DNA from: Irpex lacteus
Taxonomy: Eukaryota > Basidiomycota > Agaricomycetes > Polyporales > Irpicaceae
Assembly (NCBI GenBank): GCA_001986395.2
Contig: MQVO02000007.1
Location: 868,001-932,000 of the forward strand
Reading direction: 5' to 3'
DNA length: 64,000 nucleotides
The notes below the pieces were generated by a model that was not told where the DNA came from, did not search any database, and worked only from the letters and a program-made list of their open reading frames with translations. Position 1 is the first letter of the stretch. Every line of letters starts with the position of its first letter. Of the stretch, positions 43,373 to 55,809 are shown piece after piece. The position numbers were made by a program, and so were the translations under genes.

Positions 43373-46298
43373 ATGCCCAAAGCAGCAACCAGCAGCAGCT
43401 CAGCGGGCCGCACGGCCTTGCGCAGGAACCAGGTGCGCTACTCTCCCGCCGATCGCTGTGCACACCCGTTTAATCTCACTGACCGTCATCGCTCGCTGCA
43501 TCTTAGGCATGTCTATCGTGCAGAAAGCGCAAACTGGTATGACTATCGCTCCTTGGACCCTGTGAAATTGTTGACAGATGGTCTCCCAGAAATGCGACGC
43601 TGCCAGGCCTCATTGCGGGACATGTGTCAAGTAAGTCCTATGTCGGCAGCCAAAGCACTTCATACTCATTGACAAAACTTCATAGGCAATGGCAAGCTCT
43701 CATTAGTGTGCCACCACCCGTAGGCTACGCGTAAGTGTCCTCTCCCATGCCATAGACGCTGTCACCACATAACCCTCGGCTCGTAGACACCCTACAGAAC
43801 CGCAATGCTCCTATGACCCGGTAGAAGGCCTCCCAATGGCGCCGGACGTTGATCCCATGGACCGCATACGTAGATTGGAAGAGCAAATCTGTGAGTAGAT
43901 TGGTGCACCTGCTCCATCGTTGGTAAAGCTTATGCTTCTGCTCAATAGCACAATTACGAAGTCAGCTACACGAGGCACGGAATTTCACGCCGCAGGACGC
44001 GTCGCCAACACAACACGCACTACACTCTCATCAACCAGGAGCTGGAATATCCTCTGCGAATTCTCCATCAACGCGGTCGCCACTAGACAACAGTCCCAAC
44101 GGCAACGGGATTCTAATGCCACCACCACCCATTGCTATCGACATGTCGAGCGCCAATTCTCATGGCAGTCCAGAAGCCCAGCTACGAGGCTCTACGGGCA
44201 GTCCAGAGACGTTGCATATCAACACCGGCGCATCCGATCCATTGATGATGGAAATGCTGTTCAGTGGTTGGGACCCAGACCTCCCGCCACCTGATGTGCT
44301 CAACCATTAGTAGGTGTCAATCCGTTCTTCTTCTGCACCTAAACGTTTTAACTTACAGAACACGTATACAGCATTGACGTGTTCTTCAGATGTGATCCCT
44401 GTGCCTCCCGCTTGCTGCACAAGCCGTCTTTCCTTGCGTCTATGCATATGCATCCCAAGGATCCCAGCTTTCCACATCCGGCAGTTTTGCACGCAATTGT
44501 AAGCAGTATAACGCATCGCCGCGGCACGACACTGACTTCTAGTAGTGTGCCTCTGCATCTCGATGGGCTTCACACGATATAGTGACGTCGCCAGACGGCA
44601 CGCGCCGCGACCGCTTCGCAGAATTTCACATAAGCAAGACTCGTGGGTACATTGATAAGACCATGGCTTCCGGTCAGGACATTTTCCCAGTGATGCAAGC
44701 ATGCGTCATTATGTCTTGGTTCTTTTATCAGGAAGGGCGGTGGGTCGAAGTGTGGATCTTTGCCGGCTTCCAAACTCGGGTTGCAGTCCCGCTTCGACTG
44801 AACTACCCAGGAACATTCGCAGCGGCTCAGGGTGGTAACTCTCCAGGCGCATACTTGGCACCTCCAAAGGATTCGAAGGAATTGGAGTCAAGACGGAGAA
44901 CGTGGTGGATGACCATTATGTTCGATCGCATCGTGTCAGTAGGCGGATGGCTGCACGGTGTAGATGAGCGGGACATTGGTACCGAATTTCCCCTCCGTGG
45001 TGTCGATTTCGAGCGGAACGTACGTCCTTCCTTTCTGTGGCTCTTGGATACACTCTCACACAGCCTTGTAGTCGGACGTGTCAGGCAATCCACAGGACCT
45101 CGCGACGAAAGATGTATTCACTCGTCATCCGCCTGCCTACACCGATTCCTTTTTACTTTTCCTCAAAGCGGTTATGCTTTTTGGACGGGTCACGGACTAC
45201 AACACGCGGACCAACCTCAGATCGAAGGTCACAAAGTTACAAAACCCGTTTCAGAATCCAGAATTTGCTGCTTTAGATCAGCTGGTCTGCGAGGACTTCC
45301 TCCAGAAACTGCCGATCGGCTACAAGCATCTTGGTCTCAGTGAAACGGGCGGGTTGGATACTGATCTTTTTATGGTGCACGTAGTGCCTCACGCGTGAGT
45401 GTCAGTGCAATTCATAGAGGGTTCTGCGTCTGACAGTCATATGAATAAAGCGCCGCCATCACGTTACACAATCCGTATCTTAACTTCAGCGATTCGAACA
45501 GCATATCCACCAGCAGATGTGTCAACGCCACACGTTCCATACTTGCTGCCTACTATAGCCTTTCCGAAACATCTCTCGATATCACGAGGCTCCATCCTTT
45601 TGTTACGGTATGTATGATCTCTGCTCATGAAACAACGCTCGTGTACTCACGACTTCATAGATCTGCTGGTACTTGGCTGCTGTTGTCCAAATCCAGCTCT
45701 GCAAATATTTCATAGAGATTGGCGATTCAGCTCGTGAATCGACCGTCTGGGGCGAAATCAACATATTGAGGTGCGTTTCCACCAATGCGGGCGAGACAAG
45801 GCGAGATATTGATGACATTCGTTAGGTTCGCAATGCTCCAGTATGGTAGCCGCTCTCCAATAGGGAGTAAGTGTCTCGTCTCACAAGTGTCAGTCAACCT
45901 CTCATCTCGCATTAGCTCGTCAGGAAAAACTTCTGCAAGGTCTCATGACGGAGATTGTCCGAATGACTTCCCAAATGCACCCCTTAGAAATGGGCGTACC
46001 GCTCTATCCATTCTCTCATTCTGGAATCTTTCCTATCCCGAAATATAACTCCAACGAGACTACGGGCGCACCTCTCCCCGACAGCTCAACTTTCGAGGAT
46101 TCATCTACACCGAACTCGCTGGGCGGTATAGCTAACTCTCCGCCCATCGCTGGGATGGCTGTTCCGATGCACCATCCTTCTGTATCGCCGCAATTGTCGG
46201 GTGATGCCCTGGGGTGGCGGTCTCAGCTATCGACCTCCCCTGCTAATCGTCGACCGACTGGCCATACGCAACCATCTCAAATGACATATCATCAATAA
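43373..46298 (+). CDS. Zn2Cys6 fungal-specific transcription factor (738 aa)
   Basis: Thirteen exons join in phase: 43373-43432, 43507-43536, 43590-43630, 43686-43730, 43787-43890, 43949-44309, 44372-44498, 44546-45019, 45072-45394, 45490-45607, 45661-45770, 45826-45866 and 45916-46298. The zinc cluster is assembled across three exons: ACLSCRKRKLKCD, then ARPHCGTC and a final Cys in EPQCSYDP. A coiled-coil linker (RIRRLEEQISQLRSQL) follows for dimerisation. The fungal-trans domain has FFRCDPCASRLLHKPSF, HAICASASRW, RDRFAEFHISKTRGYID and RRRTWWMTIMFDRI. The C-terminus is Pro/Ser-rich and could activate transcription. It is a nuclear DNA-binding regulator; targets are unknown. Confidence 0.93.
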
Positions 46299-46848
46299 TC
46301 CCCGTGTATCTTTAGCAAACCTCTTCCCCCGCTCAATCTGTGTTTTACAACCTATCGCAGTCCTGGTTCGTGCATCGAACACTATCTTGATCTTTTACTC
46401 CGTCATGTCACTCTCTGCTCCGTGATTACTCCTTGAACATCTGTATGATACTTGGTACTTCTTGGTCTTTTGGTTCCCGATACTGATTCGGTATTCTGTC
46501 TTATGGATCTGGATGTTATAGGACATTGTCTTTCATTAGAATCACGCTGGTATACAACGGACCTCGGACGTCTGTGCGCGCGTATGTATATTAGTACAAC
46601 AAGACGGACAATGCGAGCAGGCTCTCAGCGCTCCGAATAGCTACTTCTGCACATGTATATCACCCAAGGATGTCATCGTTTTGAAACGCGTCTTGCTGCC
46701 ATCTGTCTACACGACAGCGGCAACTTACTGTCCAGTCCCCCACTCTGATCTAATTTGCTGAAGGTTGTTTGAGTATGGGCCGGATGTTATTACGCTTTCA
46801 TCTAATCCCGCCGGCACGACAGTATCAACAGCCTTTACTAAGTTCCTT
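46299..46848. other. Convergent 3' flanks, nothing recognised
   Basis: The transcription factor gene and the minus-strand membrane-protein gene converge here. No feature was found. Confidence 0.35.
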
Positions 46849-47812
46849 TCAACTCGAACGGCCAGCGGCTTTGCGCTCAGCCTCCAACAAGGCGTCGAAG
46901 CGTGCCTGCTCGCGCGCACGTTCAGCGTCGGCGTCGCTCAACGATGGAACACTAGACGGCTCGTCGGCAGATTGCACGCTATCAGGAATCTGACGTCGTT
47001 CGTGGGTTTGCCGCAGCGCATCCCAGGTAGACGACTTGCCGGCTCGTGCGTTGACTCCGCGGATTTCGTCCCAGCGGCTGGTCACCTGTGGGTGCTCTGC
47101 TATAGGAGCCGCTGCAGTTCTTGTCAGTTTGGAGCCATGAAAGCTATTTAGGCATATTTACCTGGCGGAGAACGTGCTGGAACAGAGGATGAAAAATCGG
47201 ATGGGGTAGGGTTGGTATTGCCCGACCAAGGAGTAATAGGATCATCAACGAAATCTTCCTCACGTCGCGGCGCGTTGATAGTCCCGTGTTCGTCCTTTGG
47301 TATAGGGTATACGGCAGTGGTGTGACCAGGAAGCTGCGGGGCTGAAGGGTCCTCCCCTGCGATATGTCGTAACGTGTCTATGAACCCTTGTCTGTCATCC
47401 AGTGACTTGATGAACTGCTGGTGCGCAGAAGCGCGCTGCACCTGGCCGACAAGAAAGCCGAAGACGTTTGCGCCTGACGCAATCCCGACCATGCGGTTTA
47501 TCGACCACGGAGGCCGCTTTACAAATCGGCCGTAGGACGCAGTGAGTACCGTCGCGCCGATGCTATAGAGGATCTGTTTCGGTGTCGAGTTTCGGGGCGT
47601 GAGTAGGTACAGATGACGGCCGGAGGCCGAGTCGGTGAGAGGAACCTAGAACTTACAGGCCAATAACGATGGTTTCCGGGAAGAAAGGACACGGCCAGAT
47701 TGTAGTCATGTTCGTTGATTGTTCCTGCCTCCAGGTATGGACGTAGAACAGACTCTGCCTTGGCCTGGGAGCTGAATGTCTTGTCGAACCAATGGACGTC
47801 AAGAACGACCAT
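46849..47812 (-). CDS. Hypothetical membrane protein (276 aa)
   Basis: Three exons join in phase on the minus strand: 47657-47812, 47162-47573 and 46849-47111. The start MVVLDVHWFDKTF is followed by YLEAGTINEHDYNLAVSFLP. Two hydrophobic stretches, LYSIGATVLTASYG and MVGIASGANVFGFLVGQV, flank a short basic loop (RFVKRPPWSINR), consistent with a hairpin of two membrane helices. The C-terminal half is hydrophilic and charged, with a helical tail (DADAERAREQARFDALLEAE). I do not recognise the family. Two short helices plus a charged tail recalls small mitochondrial or ER membrane proteins, without proof. Confidence 0.75.
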
Positions 47813-48379
47813 AGAGGGATACTGTACTGATCTATTAATTACACTGGGCCATAGCTGGGTGTGTTGTACATTAGAAAGTAGTACTTACCTGGTATTGACT
47901 CTGCTGAGTGAAAGCGTTGTCAAGCTATGGCCCGGTCTCAGCGTTTATATCAGTGAAAGCTGACACTCTTCTGAGTCTCGGCCGTAGTAAAGGGCGCCTG
48001 AGGATGTGCCTGTGGGTGCGCAGGAGAATGGGCGGCCTGTTGACATTGATCTATACGGTCAGTTTGCCACCATCGGGAGAGCCAGTGGCAGGTAGCATAC
48101 GAGACTGACTTACTCAGCTGTAAGCCTATAAGATGCTGAATTTTACTGATGATTATTGCGACCACTTTGTGGGTGTTGTGTGCAAGAAGCGAGTGCGGGA
48201 GGTGTATGTCAGACGAATCTGATGTTGTGTTACGTAAGATTGCTTGGAAGTAGCCAGCGCGCCTTGGAGGGTGAGGACAAAGGGTCTTCCTGGCTCTGCA
48301 CCGACCAGTTGCACGTTCTCTTCTGCTCGTGTTCCCCACACTCCTTTCGTGTCCTTCTTTTCGCCTTACTTCAGGTTCC
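47813..48379. other. Divergent upstream interval of the membrane-protein and RhoGEF genes
   Basis: No gene was recognised. Short minus-strand frames here show no domain. Confidence 0.35.
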
Positions 48380-51300
48380 ATGCTAGGCAATGGCTCTCGC
48401 AAAGCTGGCCAAACGCCATCCCCCGCTGCCCTCAAGGACAATCTGCCGCCCCTGCCACCATCAGATCACTTTGACAACACACCCCCGCCTCCACCATCCA
48501 AAGAACGAGCAGCCAGCGATCATCCGAATGCTCAGTATGCAAACCACAAACCACCTCCTATAGACACTACAGCCACTCTTAGTCCTCACGCCGGTCAGTA
48601 GTCCCCTTCCATTCGCGCCCGTACTAGAAGCCTGACGTCAAATCTTATGCATCTAACTCCCCGGCGAACAGGCATACAAATTGGCCCCATCACACCCATC
48701 ACTCCAGTGGGCCTTGGGCCATCCTCAACACCTGCAGGCGATAACCAACCAAAGAAGAGAGTAAACCCTTTGACGGACTTTGTGGAGACCGAAAAGCTCT
48801 ATGTCGATCTGCTCACCGGCATCATTCGGGTATGTCTACATTACTACAGCCCCTGTACGCATCCTAAGACACCGTAATCTGCATAGAAAGTAGCCTCAGC
48901 ATGGTCACGACAAAACTTGCCCCCTCCAGAGTTGGACAGGATGTTCAGAAGTATCGAAAGTATCTATAAGGCGAATCGAGCACTACTGGCGGTGTGTGTC
49001 ATGCTGTCGATCAGACTAACGCGTTCTGCACGTCTTATCACGTTTACAGAAACTGAAAGACATTGGCACCGACCCTTCGTCATTGAAGATACTCGGTGAC
49101 CTCTTAATGAAATGGGTGAGTCCCACTTAAGCGATATTATTTGCAGTGTAGTCCATAATGCGCGCTACTTTGTTGAGATCGTGGATCTGGACACGCCGTA
49201 TACCAAGTATGCAACCAACTATTGCTCTGGCTATGATACTTGGGAGCCTGTACAGTCAAACGAGAGGTTGCGGACCACGTTGGCCCTATTCTCTGCCAAC
49301 AACCCGCCGCCTTCGGCCGAAGAACACCCATCCCAGCCTCCATTGTGGACCATGGACGAGCTATTTTTGTTACCCAAGCAGCGTCTAAAGTACTATCGCA
49401 AGCTCTACAGCCGTCTCTTGAAGAGTACCACCCCAGGACGAAGTGACCACGAATTGCTTTCTTCTGCTTTGGAAAAGCTGGACAGTTTGCTTCGAACAAT
49501 CGAGGAGCGAACGGTTATTAGAGTTGATGGAGGATCGCAACCGCCACAGATAGGGGAAGACGAGGTCGTCATTGACTTACGGATGCGTGATAGCACATTG
49601 CCAGTCCCCCCTGCGCAGAGAGTGAGCGATTCTACTCACGGCAGCTCCAGTCCCAGCGTGTCAGTGTGCCTCTTCTTCCTCACCTTCGCGACGCTCATAT
49701 CTGGAACAGGAGCAGATCATCTCAGGAGACGGCTCCCACATCGATTGGACGAGATTCTACGTCAACCATGAACATGCCAGTTACAGACCTTGAACGACGT
49801 CTATCGACAGATCGTACACTCGATATTTTCACGATGCAGCCGAAGGTTCGTCGTGCCAGTAAGTTAATTTGAACACAACATAACAACAGTTTCTGTCCTA
49901 CAGCAAGTCCGTCTGCAAATCACGCCACCTGGTCTACATTATACCCGGGAACTACGTATTTCAGCAGACGTTGTTCTTAATTTTATACCCCGGTCCACTG
50001 GAGTCGAAATTACACAAGAACTTGGCCATGTTTTCATACTAACGGACCTTTTATTGATATGTGAGAGGATGACACCGCAAGAATTGGCTCGAAGCGGTCC
50101 TGACGGAGCGGATATGTGGCTTCTGTACCCACCGCTTGCTGGGAAGCATCTACGAGTTAGTGCTATAGACGGACCAGGTCAGTCGAATGGCTACTATCTA
50201 TTTCGCTAGTATTAACAATGTCGCAGATAACGCTCTGTCTGTGACCATTCTCAGGAAAGAGACCATTATAATGTCTTGCGAATCACGATCCAAACGCGAC
50301 AAGCTCATAGCTGAGTTCAGGGAATGTATCGATCGAGCAGCTCTATGTGAGTCGGTTTTTCATTTCCATTAGGACGTTCGACTAATATCATTCAGTGCAA
50401 CCTGGAAAGAACCAACTGCCCCCTCCGCCTGTGCCACAATTACCCCCTATGGCAGGTTTGCCGACCTCTCCTGCCTCCAGGTATCCACCTCGAGGTTCAA
50501 GCGGTGCAGCGAGTGCTCCGAGCAGCCCGCCTTCACGGGCGCTCTCGCCAAGCAGTATGTCTTCTGATGAACGAGGAATGCCCCCTCCGCTGCAAGGAAT
50601 GGCGAGATTGGCTCTTTCAGATAGTGGTGCTCCTGCTCCTCCTCACCCGCAACGACAAGGGTCGCTCAACGCTACGCAATCAAATTTTCCTCCGCGGTCG
50701 TCTTCTGCTGCTTCTGGTGGTTCTGGACCTTCGTTCTCCGTAGGGCAGGTACTGCCTCCTGTACCCGGTCAGATGATGCCTCCTTCGTCATTCGGTCCTG
50801 GTCAGGTCATGTCAGGACCCCCAAGCTCGTTCGGGCCAGGCCACGTGTTCCCTCCGCCTGCTGGACCAAATACGGTGAATGCACCGCCCAGAGGATCGAG
50901 TGCCCGCCCGCCTGTTCCTGGTGGTCCTGGTCCTTCATATCAGCCCGGATTGCCAGGTGGTCCCGCCATGAACATCAACCGATCGGTATCTCCGTACAGC
51001 CAGCCGGGCTCCCGACCACCGTCCGAGAGCTCCAGTCAGCTGCGCAAGTCATCGTCCTCAGCTCATCTTGCTAGCTACCCGAATGACCTGCTTCCACCAA
51101 ACCGTCCTTTCATTGGCCGTAATGACTCCTCTGGCTCACTATCCAGTTTAGGATCGAATATGCAAGCACCGCAGCCACTGCTGCCCTCTGCGACGTTCAA
51201 CATCCGCTCAACATCCACGAACTCGTTCATAGATCCGAGTCCGCCTTCCTCGCCTACGCGGGAGACCGCACCGTATACCGGCCCAACAACGTCGAGTATA

Positions 51301-51645
51301 TCCGCCCAGATGAAGTGCAAGGTTTTCCTCCAGGAGCACCATGCCAAGTGGAAAAGTCTCGGTTCTGCGAGGCTCAAGGTCTACCACGAGTCTCCGACGA
51401 ATATCAAACAACTCGTCGTGGAGGCTGATAGCAGCAAGAAAAACGTGTTGATTTCCACTATCGTACTCGAGGACGGCGTCGAGCGAGTGGGCAAGACGGG
51501 TGTTGCTATCGAACTTTCGGACAAGGGCCAAAGGACGGGAATCGTATACATGATCCAGCTTCGGAACGAGACGTCTGCGGGAGGCTTGTTTGAAAGTCTT
51601 CTGGCGGGGTCGGATAGGTCGGGGCCTATCAGGACATCGACATAG
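48380..51645 (+). CDS. Rho guanine nucleotide exchange factor with DH and PH domains (934 aa)
   Basis: Nine exons join in phase: 48380-48593, 48672-48829, 48887-48991, 49050-49115, 49178-49659, 49710-49845, 49904-50177, 50227-50346 and 50396-51645. After a Pro-rich N-terminus, the DH domain starts at NPLTDFVETEKLYVDLL. Its later helices include DTPYTKYATNYC and LFLLPKQRLKYYRKLYSRLL. A split PH-like domain follows (HVFILTDLLLICERM, then SVTILRKETIIMSCESRSKR). A long Pro/Ser-rich segment of about 290 residues leads to a C-terminal fold, KCKVFLQEHHAKWKSLGSAR and LKVYHE with VLISTIVLEDGVERV, that looks like a RanBP1/PH-type domain. It should activate a Rho-family GTPase at the cortex; the partner GTPase is not predictable. 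Confidence 0.88.
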
Positions 51646-52013
51646 GATATTGTCGGGTGTCGGATGGTGATATAACAACTACAGGACGGCTTTAGCAGTG
51701 CACATTGGACGTTGCCTGTGAGGATCTTTAGAGTGTGTATATCGTTGGTTAGCAGATCGTTGGATGCGAGGCTTTCGAAGGGACGCAGTATTCCAGTTAT
51801 TCAATTTCACTTTTTCTTTCCTTTGCCAGACGGCTTTGTTCGTTCCTTACCTTACTCACCGCATATTAGTCTCATCATACATACCAATAGCTCGATCATT
51901 TGCCTCTCTGCCTCTCTTCAACTAGTGTTTCTCGTGCTGCAATGACAGTGATGAATATCCGAAACATCTAATGAGTTAAGCTTGATATCCAGCCGTACAT
52001 ATTGTACGGGAAA
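51646..52013. other. Convergent 3' flanks, nothing recognised
   Basis: The RhoGEF gene and the Ngl2-like gene converge here. No feature was found. Confidence 0.35.
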
Positions 52014-53996
52014 TCATGACAGGAGCGACGGCCAGGAAAGCTCGGCACAAAGCGAGACATGATCACTGCCGCACACTCCTTTCATGGGTATCCCAGGATC
52101 TAATTTCTCCGTTGTATGCGGTTTGGCAAGGCCTGTGACTGTCACCGGGCGATCTGCGGGAGGGAGTACAAATATATAATCTTTACGTTCATCCGTCCGT
52201 CCAATTGTCAGTGATCACCAAAGCTAGACAGATGATTGGATAGAGCAGCGACGTACCTAGTACAGTTTTCCAATACTAACGTTGACCACGCACATCAGCA
52301 ATAATCCTACGAGACAGATTGGTCCCAGCAGACACTCACATGTGTGTAGCTCGTCCAAATAGGCTCAAAGGCTCCGCGTCTGCCACCAAGTTCGACTCGT
52401 CCACCGAACGTCACTTCTTTTAAATCGATGCTTGTATCCTTAACACCTGCATAGTCCCGCAAACCTTCGTCATATGCGCTAATCGGCCTCGGCGCTCTAT
52501 TAAACAGCTGTACGAGCTCGTCATCGGATAAGAGTCCGTCTTGTGAGCCTGCCTGCCTTGTGTTGACGATGGTCCTGTCTGGGTCTTGCTCTTCGCTTTC
52601 TCCTTCGTCTTTTCCTTCCTGAGGTTCGCCCCCGTCTTCTTCTTCGTCTTTGGCAGCCTTTTTATCGGTCCGAGGAACAGATGGGTCTATTGTAAAGTGT
52701 ACTACTCGAGAGAAGGAGAGAGCGTCGACCTGGGCCGGAAGGAGAGGCTCGCCGACGAGGAGGGAGTAAGCTGCGTCGTCTGGTGAGAAGTTGAAATCTA
52801 CGAAGCCGTAGATGATCAGAAAGTAGGGTAATGCTGTTGGGCAGATGCGTGCACGTACCGCCTGCTACAATACATGGCCAGTGTGGACAGCCCAACTGCT
52901 GCCGAAAGCTATCAACTTCTCGGAATAGTATGCCGACTTGCCTATGTCAACGAAGATCAGTGTCCACGACGCGGCGAGTTAGTGGCACAGTGTAAACCCC
53001 GCGAACCTCGCACGTTCATAAGTGTACCTGGCGTATACGACTGCATGAGTGGGAGCAACGAAGGTGCCAAAACGGCAGGTAGTCGGCTAGGTACGAACCG
53101 CGGATGCCAGAACAGATGAGTGGTAGCCACGATCACCCCATCCTTGTCTGTGCCATTACGTCGCAATGCAACCAGGTTTCCTATATTCTTGGTCACATAA
53201 CTGCTTCCGCGTGCCGCCTGTTCGCTCAGCGATGCCTCTTTCGGCTCATCTTGAAATCTAACGGTCTGTGAATCATACTCCACCGTACGGTTTTGTACTT
53301 CTGTGTATAAGCCTTTCCGGAAGGCAATGAGGCTCCCATGTTTCTTCTTCGGGCCAGCTTTGAAGACGTAAGAATATCCAGCTTTGTCCAGGAGAGGGAA
53401 GGTTTTCTCTTTCTGGTCTAGTTCCTGGCTCAACTCAGACATGCCGTGCATTTTGGTTTGGACCGTGGAGAGCCACTCACCTGGAAGCAACATATGTCGG
53501 CATTGTGCGAGAGAATCTCATTGAACAGCATGTGTTCGCGCTGTGAACCCTTCAAGCAGTCGCTCGCCGGGAAGAGCGAGCGCCCTGTACCCGATTGGAA
53601 GGGAGAGCACTCAGCACCAGCCTCACACGTAGATTAATGTCGATACTCACGAACTAGAGTTTGTGCAAGTAGCTACAACGCATAGAAGGAGTCGTGGGCA
53701 TACAAAGCAAGGAATCAGGTCTCCGGTAGTTAGTATACGTGTATAGCCAGGATGCTTACATTCCATGTCATAACCTTAACCGTAACGTTACCAGAGGTAC
53801 CCAAGGATGGCGAAGGCTCGCTCGCGGCTTGATGGGTACTGAGCCATTGCCTATCCAATATCTTCCCTCTGGGGTCGTCCGCGGCGGCAGTTTCGCCTTG
53901 CTCCTCCTTTTCCTTCTTCTTCAGCAGCTTCAGGCGTTTGCGCTCTTCGGACAGCGCTAGCTGCTCTGGAGTGAGCTGATATCCTTGTGAGGGCAT
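52014..53996 (-). CDS. Ngl2/CCR4-type RNA exonuclease (endonuclease/exonuclease/phosphatase fold)
   Basis: The minus-strand model begins MPSQGYQLTPEQLALSEERK and has a Lys-rich tract, then VKVMTWN at the first EEP motif. Further exons give LFPASDCLKGSQREHMLFNE, ILSHNADICCFQEL (the catalytic Glu region), the AGYSYVFKAGPKKKHG tract, and VIVATTHLFWHP. Near the end come IVAGDFNFSPDD and CGSDHVSLCAEL, which carry the catalytic Asp/Asn and Asp-His pairs. These are the motifs of the Ccr4/Ngl nucleases, and THLFWHP is typical of Ngl2-like proteins, which trim 5.8S rRNA in yeast. An acidic insert (DEEEDGGEPQEGKDEGESEE) interrupts the C-terminal half. Several introns are present. An upstream frame without ATG was not used as start. 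Confidence 0.88.
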
Positions 53997-54354
53997 CCTA
54001 TTGAGACAGAAGCCTGCCAAAGACCGGAGAAGAGAGCTTGGATGAGCGAACAGCAGCCTTGGAAATTTAAATGCTGACGATGTGTGAGCCTAGGTTAGGC
54101 CACGTCTCAAAGAAACTGAACGAACGTACACGTACACGCCGGATTTATAAGTAGAGGAGGAGTATCGGGTGCACAGATCTGCGATGTGAAACTATGGGCG
54201 CCTAGATTTATTTTCGCCACGTGTTTGCAGATCTGCTATAAGTCAAGCTCGCTGCCGCAGTGTGCCTTCTCAGGGTCCCTTCCCTCCAACCCCGTACTTA
54301 ACCCTGCCATCTGCGACACACCTCCTTTCACCACTATTACGACCACCACACGAT
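53997..54354. other. Divergent upstream interval of the Ngl2-like and Trp-Gly-rich genes
   Basis: Shared promoter region of about 360 bp. A GGATTTATAAGT tract near 54140 is a weak TATA candidate. Confidence 0.3.
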
Positions 54355-55265
54355 ATGAGCGACGGGTTCATCCCAGTCAAATCCAAGAACTCTCGTCGTA
54401 AGCGTCAGCACCAACGGAAGAAGCCCGCGCCGCCACATCCGAAGGCTGAGCCCAAGACTCGAGTCGAGGACGGAGGATGGGGCGCATGGAACGGGCAGGG
54501 TGACGACTCTGCGTGGTTTCAGCCGAAGTCATATTTTGGAGACAACAAGGCTTGGGAAGAGCAGGGCTGGGTCGACGGGTTGGACAAATTCATACCGTTC
54601 TGGCTCGACAATATCTGTGCCGCCGAGAAAGGCGAGGAGATGAAGAAGTATGCGGACTTCTTGGACAGCCTGTACGGTGAAGAGGATGGCTGGGAGACCG
54701 GTCAAGACGCTAATCCGTGGGGAGTACCTGACTACGGCGCATGGGGTAGTGAACAGGACAATGCGGACGGATGGGGTCATGCAGCGGGTGGATGGGGTCA
54801 GGTAGACGAATCAGGCTGGGGACAGGTTAATGTCAGTGGATGGGGAGAAGCGGGCAAGGCCGGCGGAGACGGTGTCGAGACAACTGAGAATGCTTCACCA
54901 AACGACGGATGGGATACGAAGGGTTGGGAGAACTCATACGACCCTTGGGCACCTGCCAAGGCTTCTTGCGATGAATGGGCGCAAGCTTTCAACAACTCTG
55001 ACTACCGTCCTTCCGATGACACTGCGAGACACGACAGCGGTCGTGGGTCAGCGGACGAAACCACGCCTTCGTTCGTGAGGAAAGTAGCTCGCAAACAGAA
55101 GGCAAGCCAATCTCGCGTGAAGAGCATGGAGACCTTCTACTCGGTGAGTACTAGTGCAGAAGGTCATAATTGTTGTCCGTCGTTGACCTGCATGTCCAGA
55201 TGCCTACCACTCAGAAGATACAGAAGATTGAGGAGATGGTCGACTTCCTGAGGAAGCATCCCTAA
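54355..55265 (+). CDS. Trp-Gly-rich protein of unknown function (284 aa)
   Basis: Two exons join in phase: 54355-55143 and 55200-55265. The start MSDGFIPVKSKNSRRKRQ gives a strongly basic N-terminus. The middle is acidic and carries about 17 Trp residues, many as GW or WG pairs (GGWGAWN, DGWGHAAGGWGQ, ESGWGQVNVSGWGEAG, DGWDTKGW). A basic tract (FVRKVARKQKASQSR) and a short helix (QKIQKIEEMVDFLRKHP) close the protein. Spaced GW/WG pairs in disordered acidic sequence are the hallmark of Argonaute-hook platforms such as GW182. Whether this protein binds Argonaute is inference; a general disordered scaffold is the alternative. Confidence 0.75.
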
Positions 55266-55809
55266 GCCAGTGTTCCCGCCTCTCCCTTGTTACGCCTATG
55301 CCTTGGTCATGATGCAGTGCTATGCTATTACATACTATACATACTATATTGGTTAGTTTTTCACCGAACTGCGCCGTTTACGCTGTAACTCACAGCCCCT
55401 ATGCATAGCTAATACGGGGATAATGTTACTTCATTGTATCTAACACAGATAATTTATTTCAACACTAGGGTCATCTCATGGACAAGCTACATGTACACCT
55501 GTACTTACTTATGATTTCGACAATGTAGTTATGCGCAGTTTGCCGTGGTATGAATATTAATGGGCGCCTGTACATGATCGAGGAATACCGGGCCAGGCAC
55601 GGTCGATTATGTGGCTGATAACGCTGACGTGAGGTCAGCGGGCGGCACTGCCCCACAAGGACCGTGACTTGACTAAAGTGCGTACAGCCGCAGCAATCTG
55701 CCAATGTCATTCCTTTGCCTCTCCGATTCCCTATATATACTCAGTCTCCTCACAGCCGCCATCCACAGAACCCACATCCTCTCATAACCTTACCACCACC
55801 ACCATTACC
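55266..55809. promoter_or_regulatory. Intergenic; TATA element before the WW-domain gene
   Basis: TATATATA at 55732-55739 lies about 70 bp upstream of the ATG at 55810 and is a good core-promoter candidate. The rest of the interval has no recognisable feature. Confidence 0.45.

Noticed and set aside
46452..46640. Short plus-strand frame after the Zn2Cys6 gene
   Set aside because: Lies in the 3' flank, with no domain or splice support.
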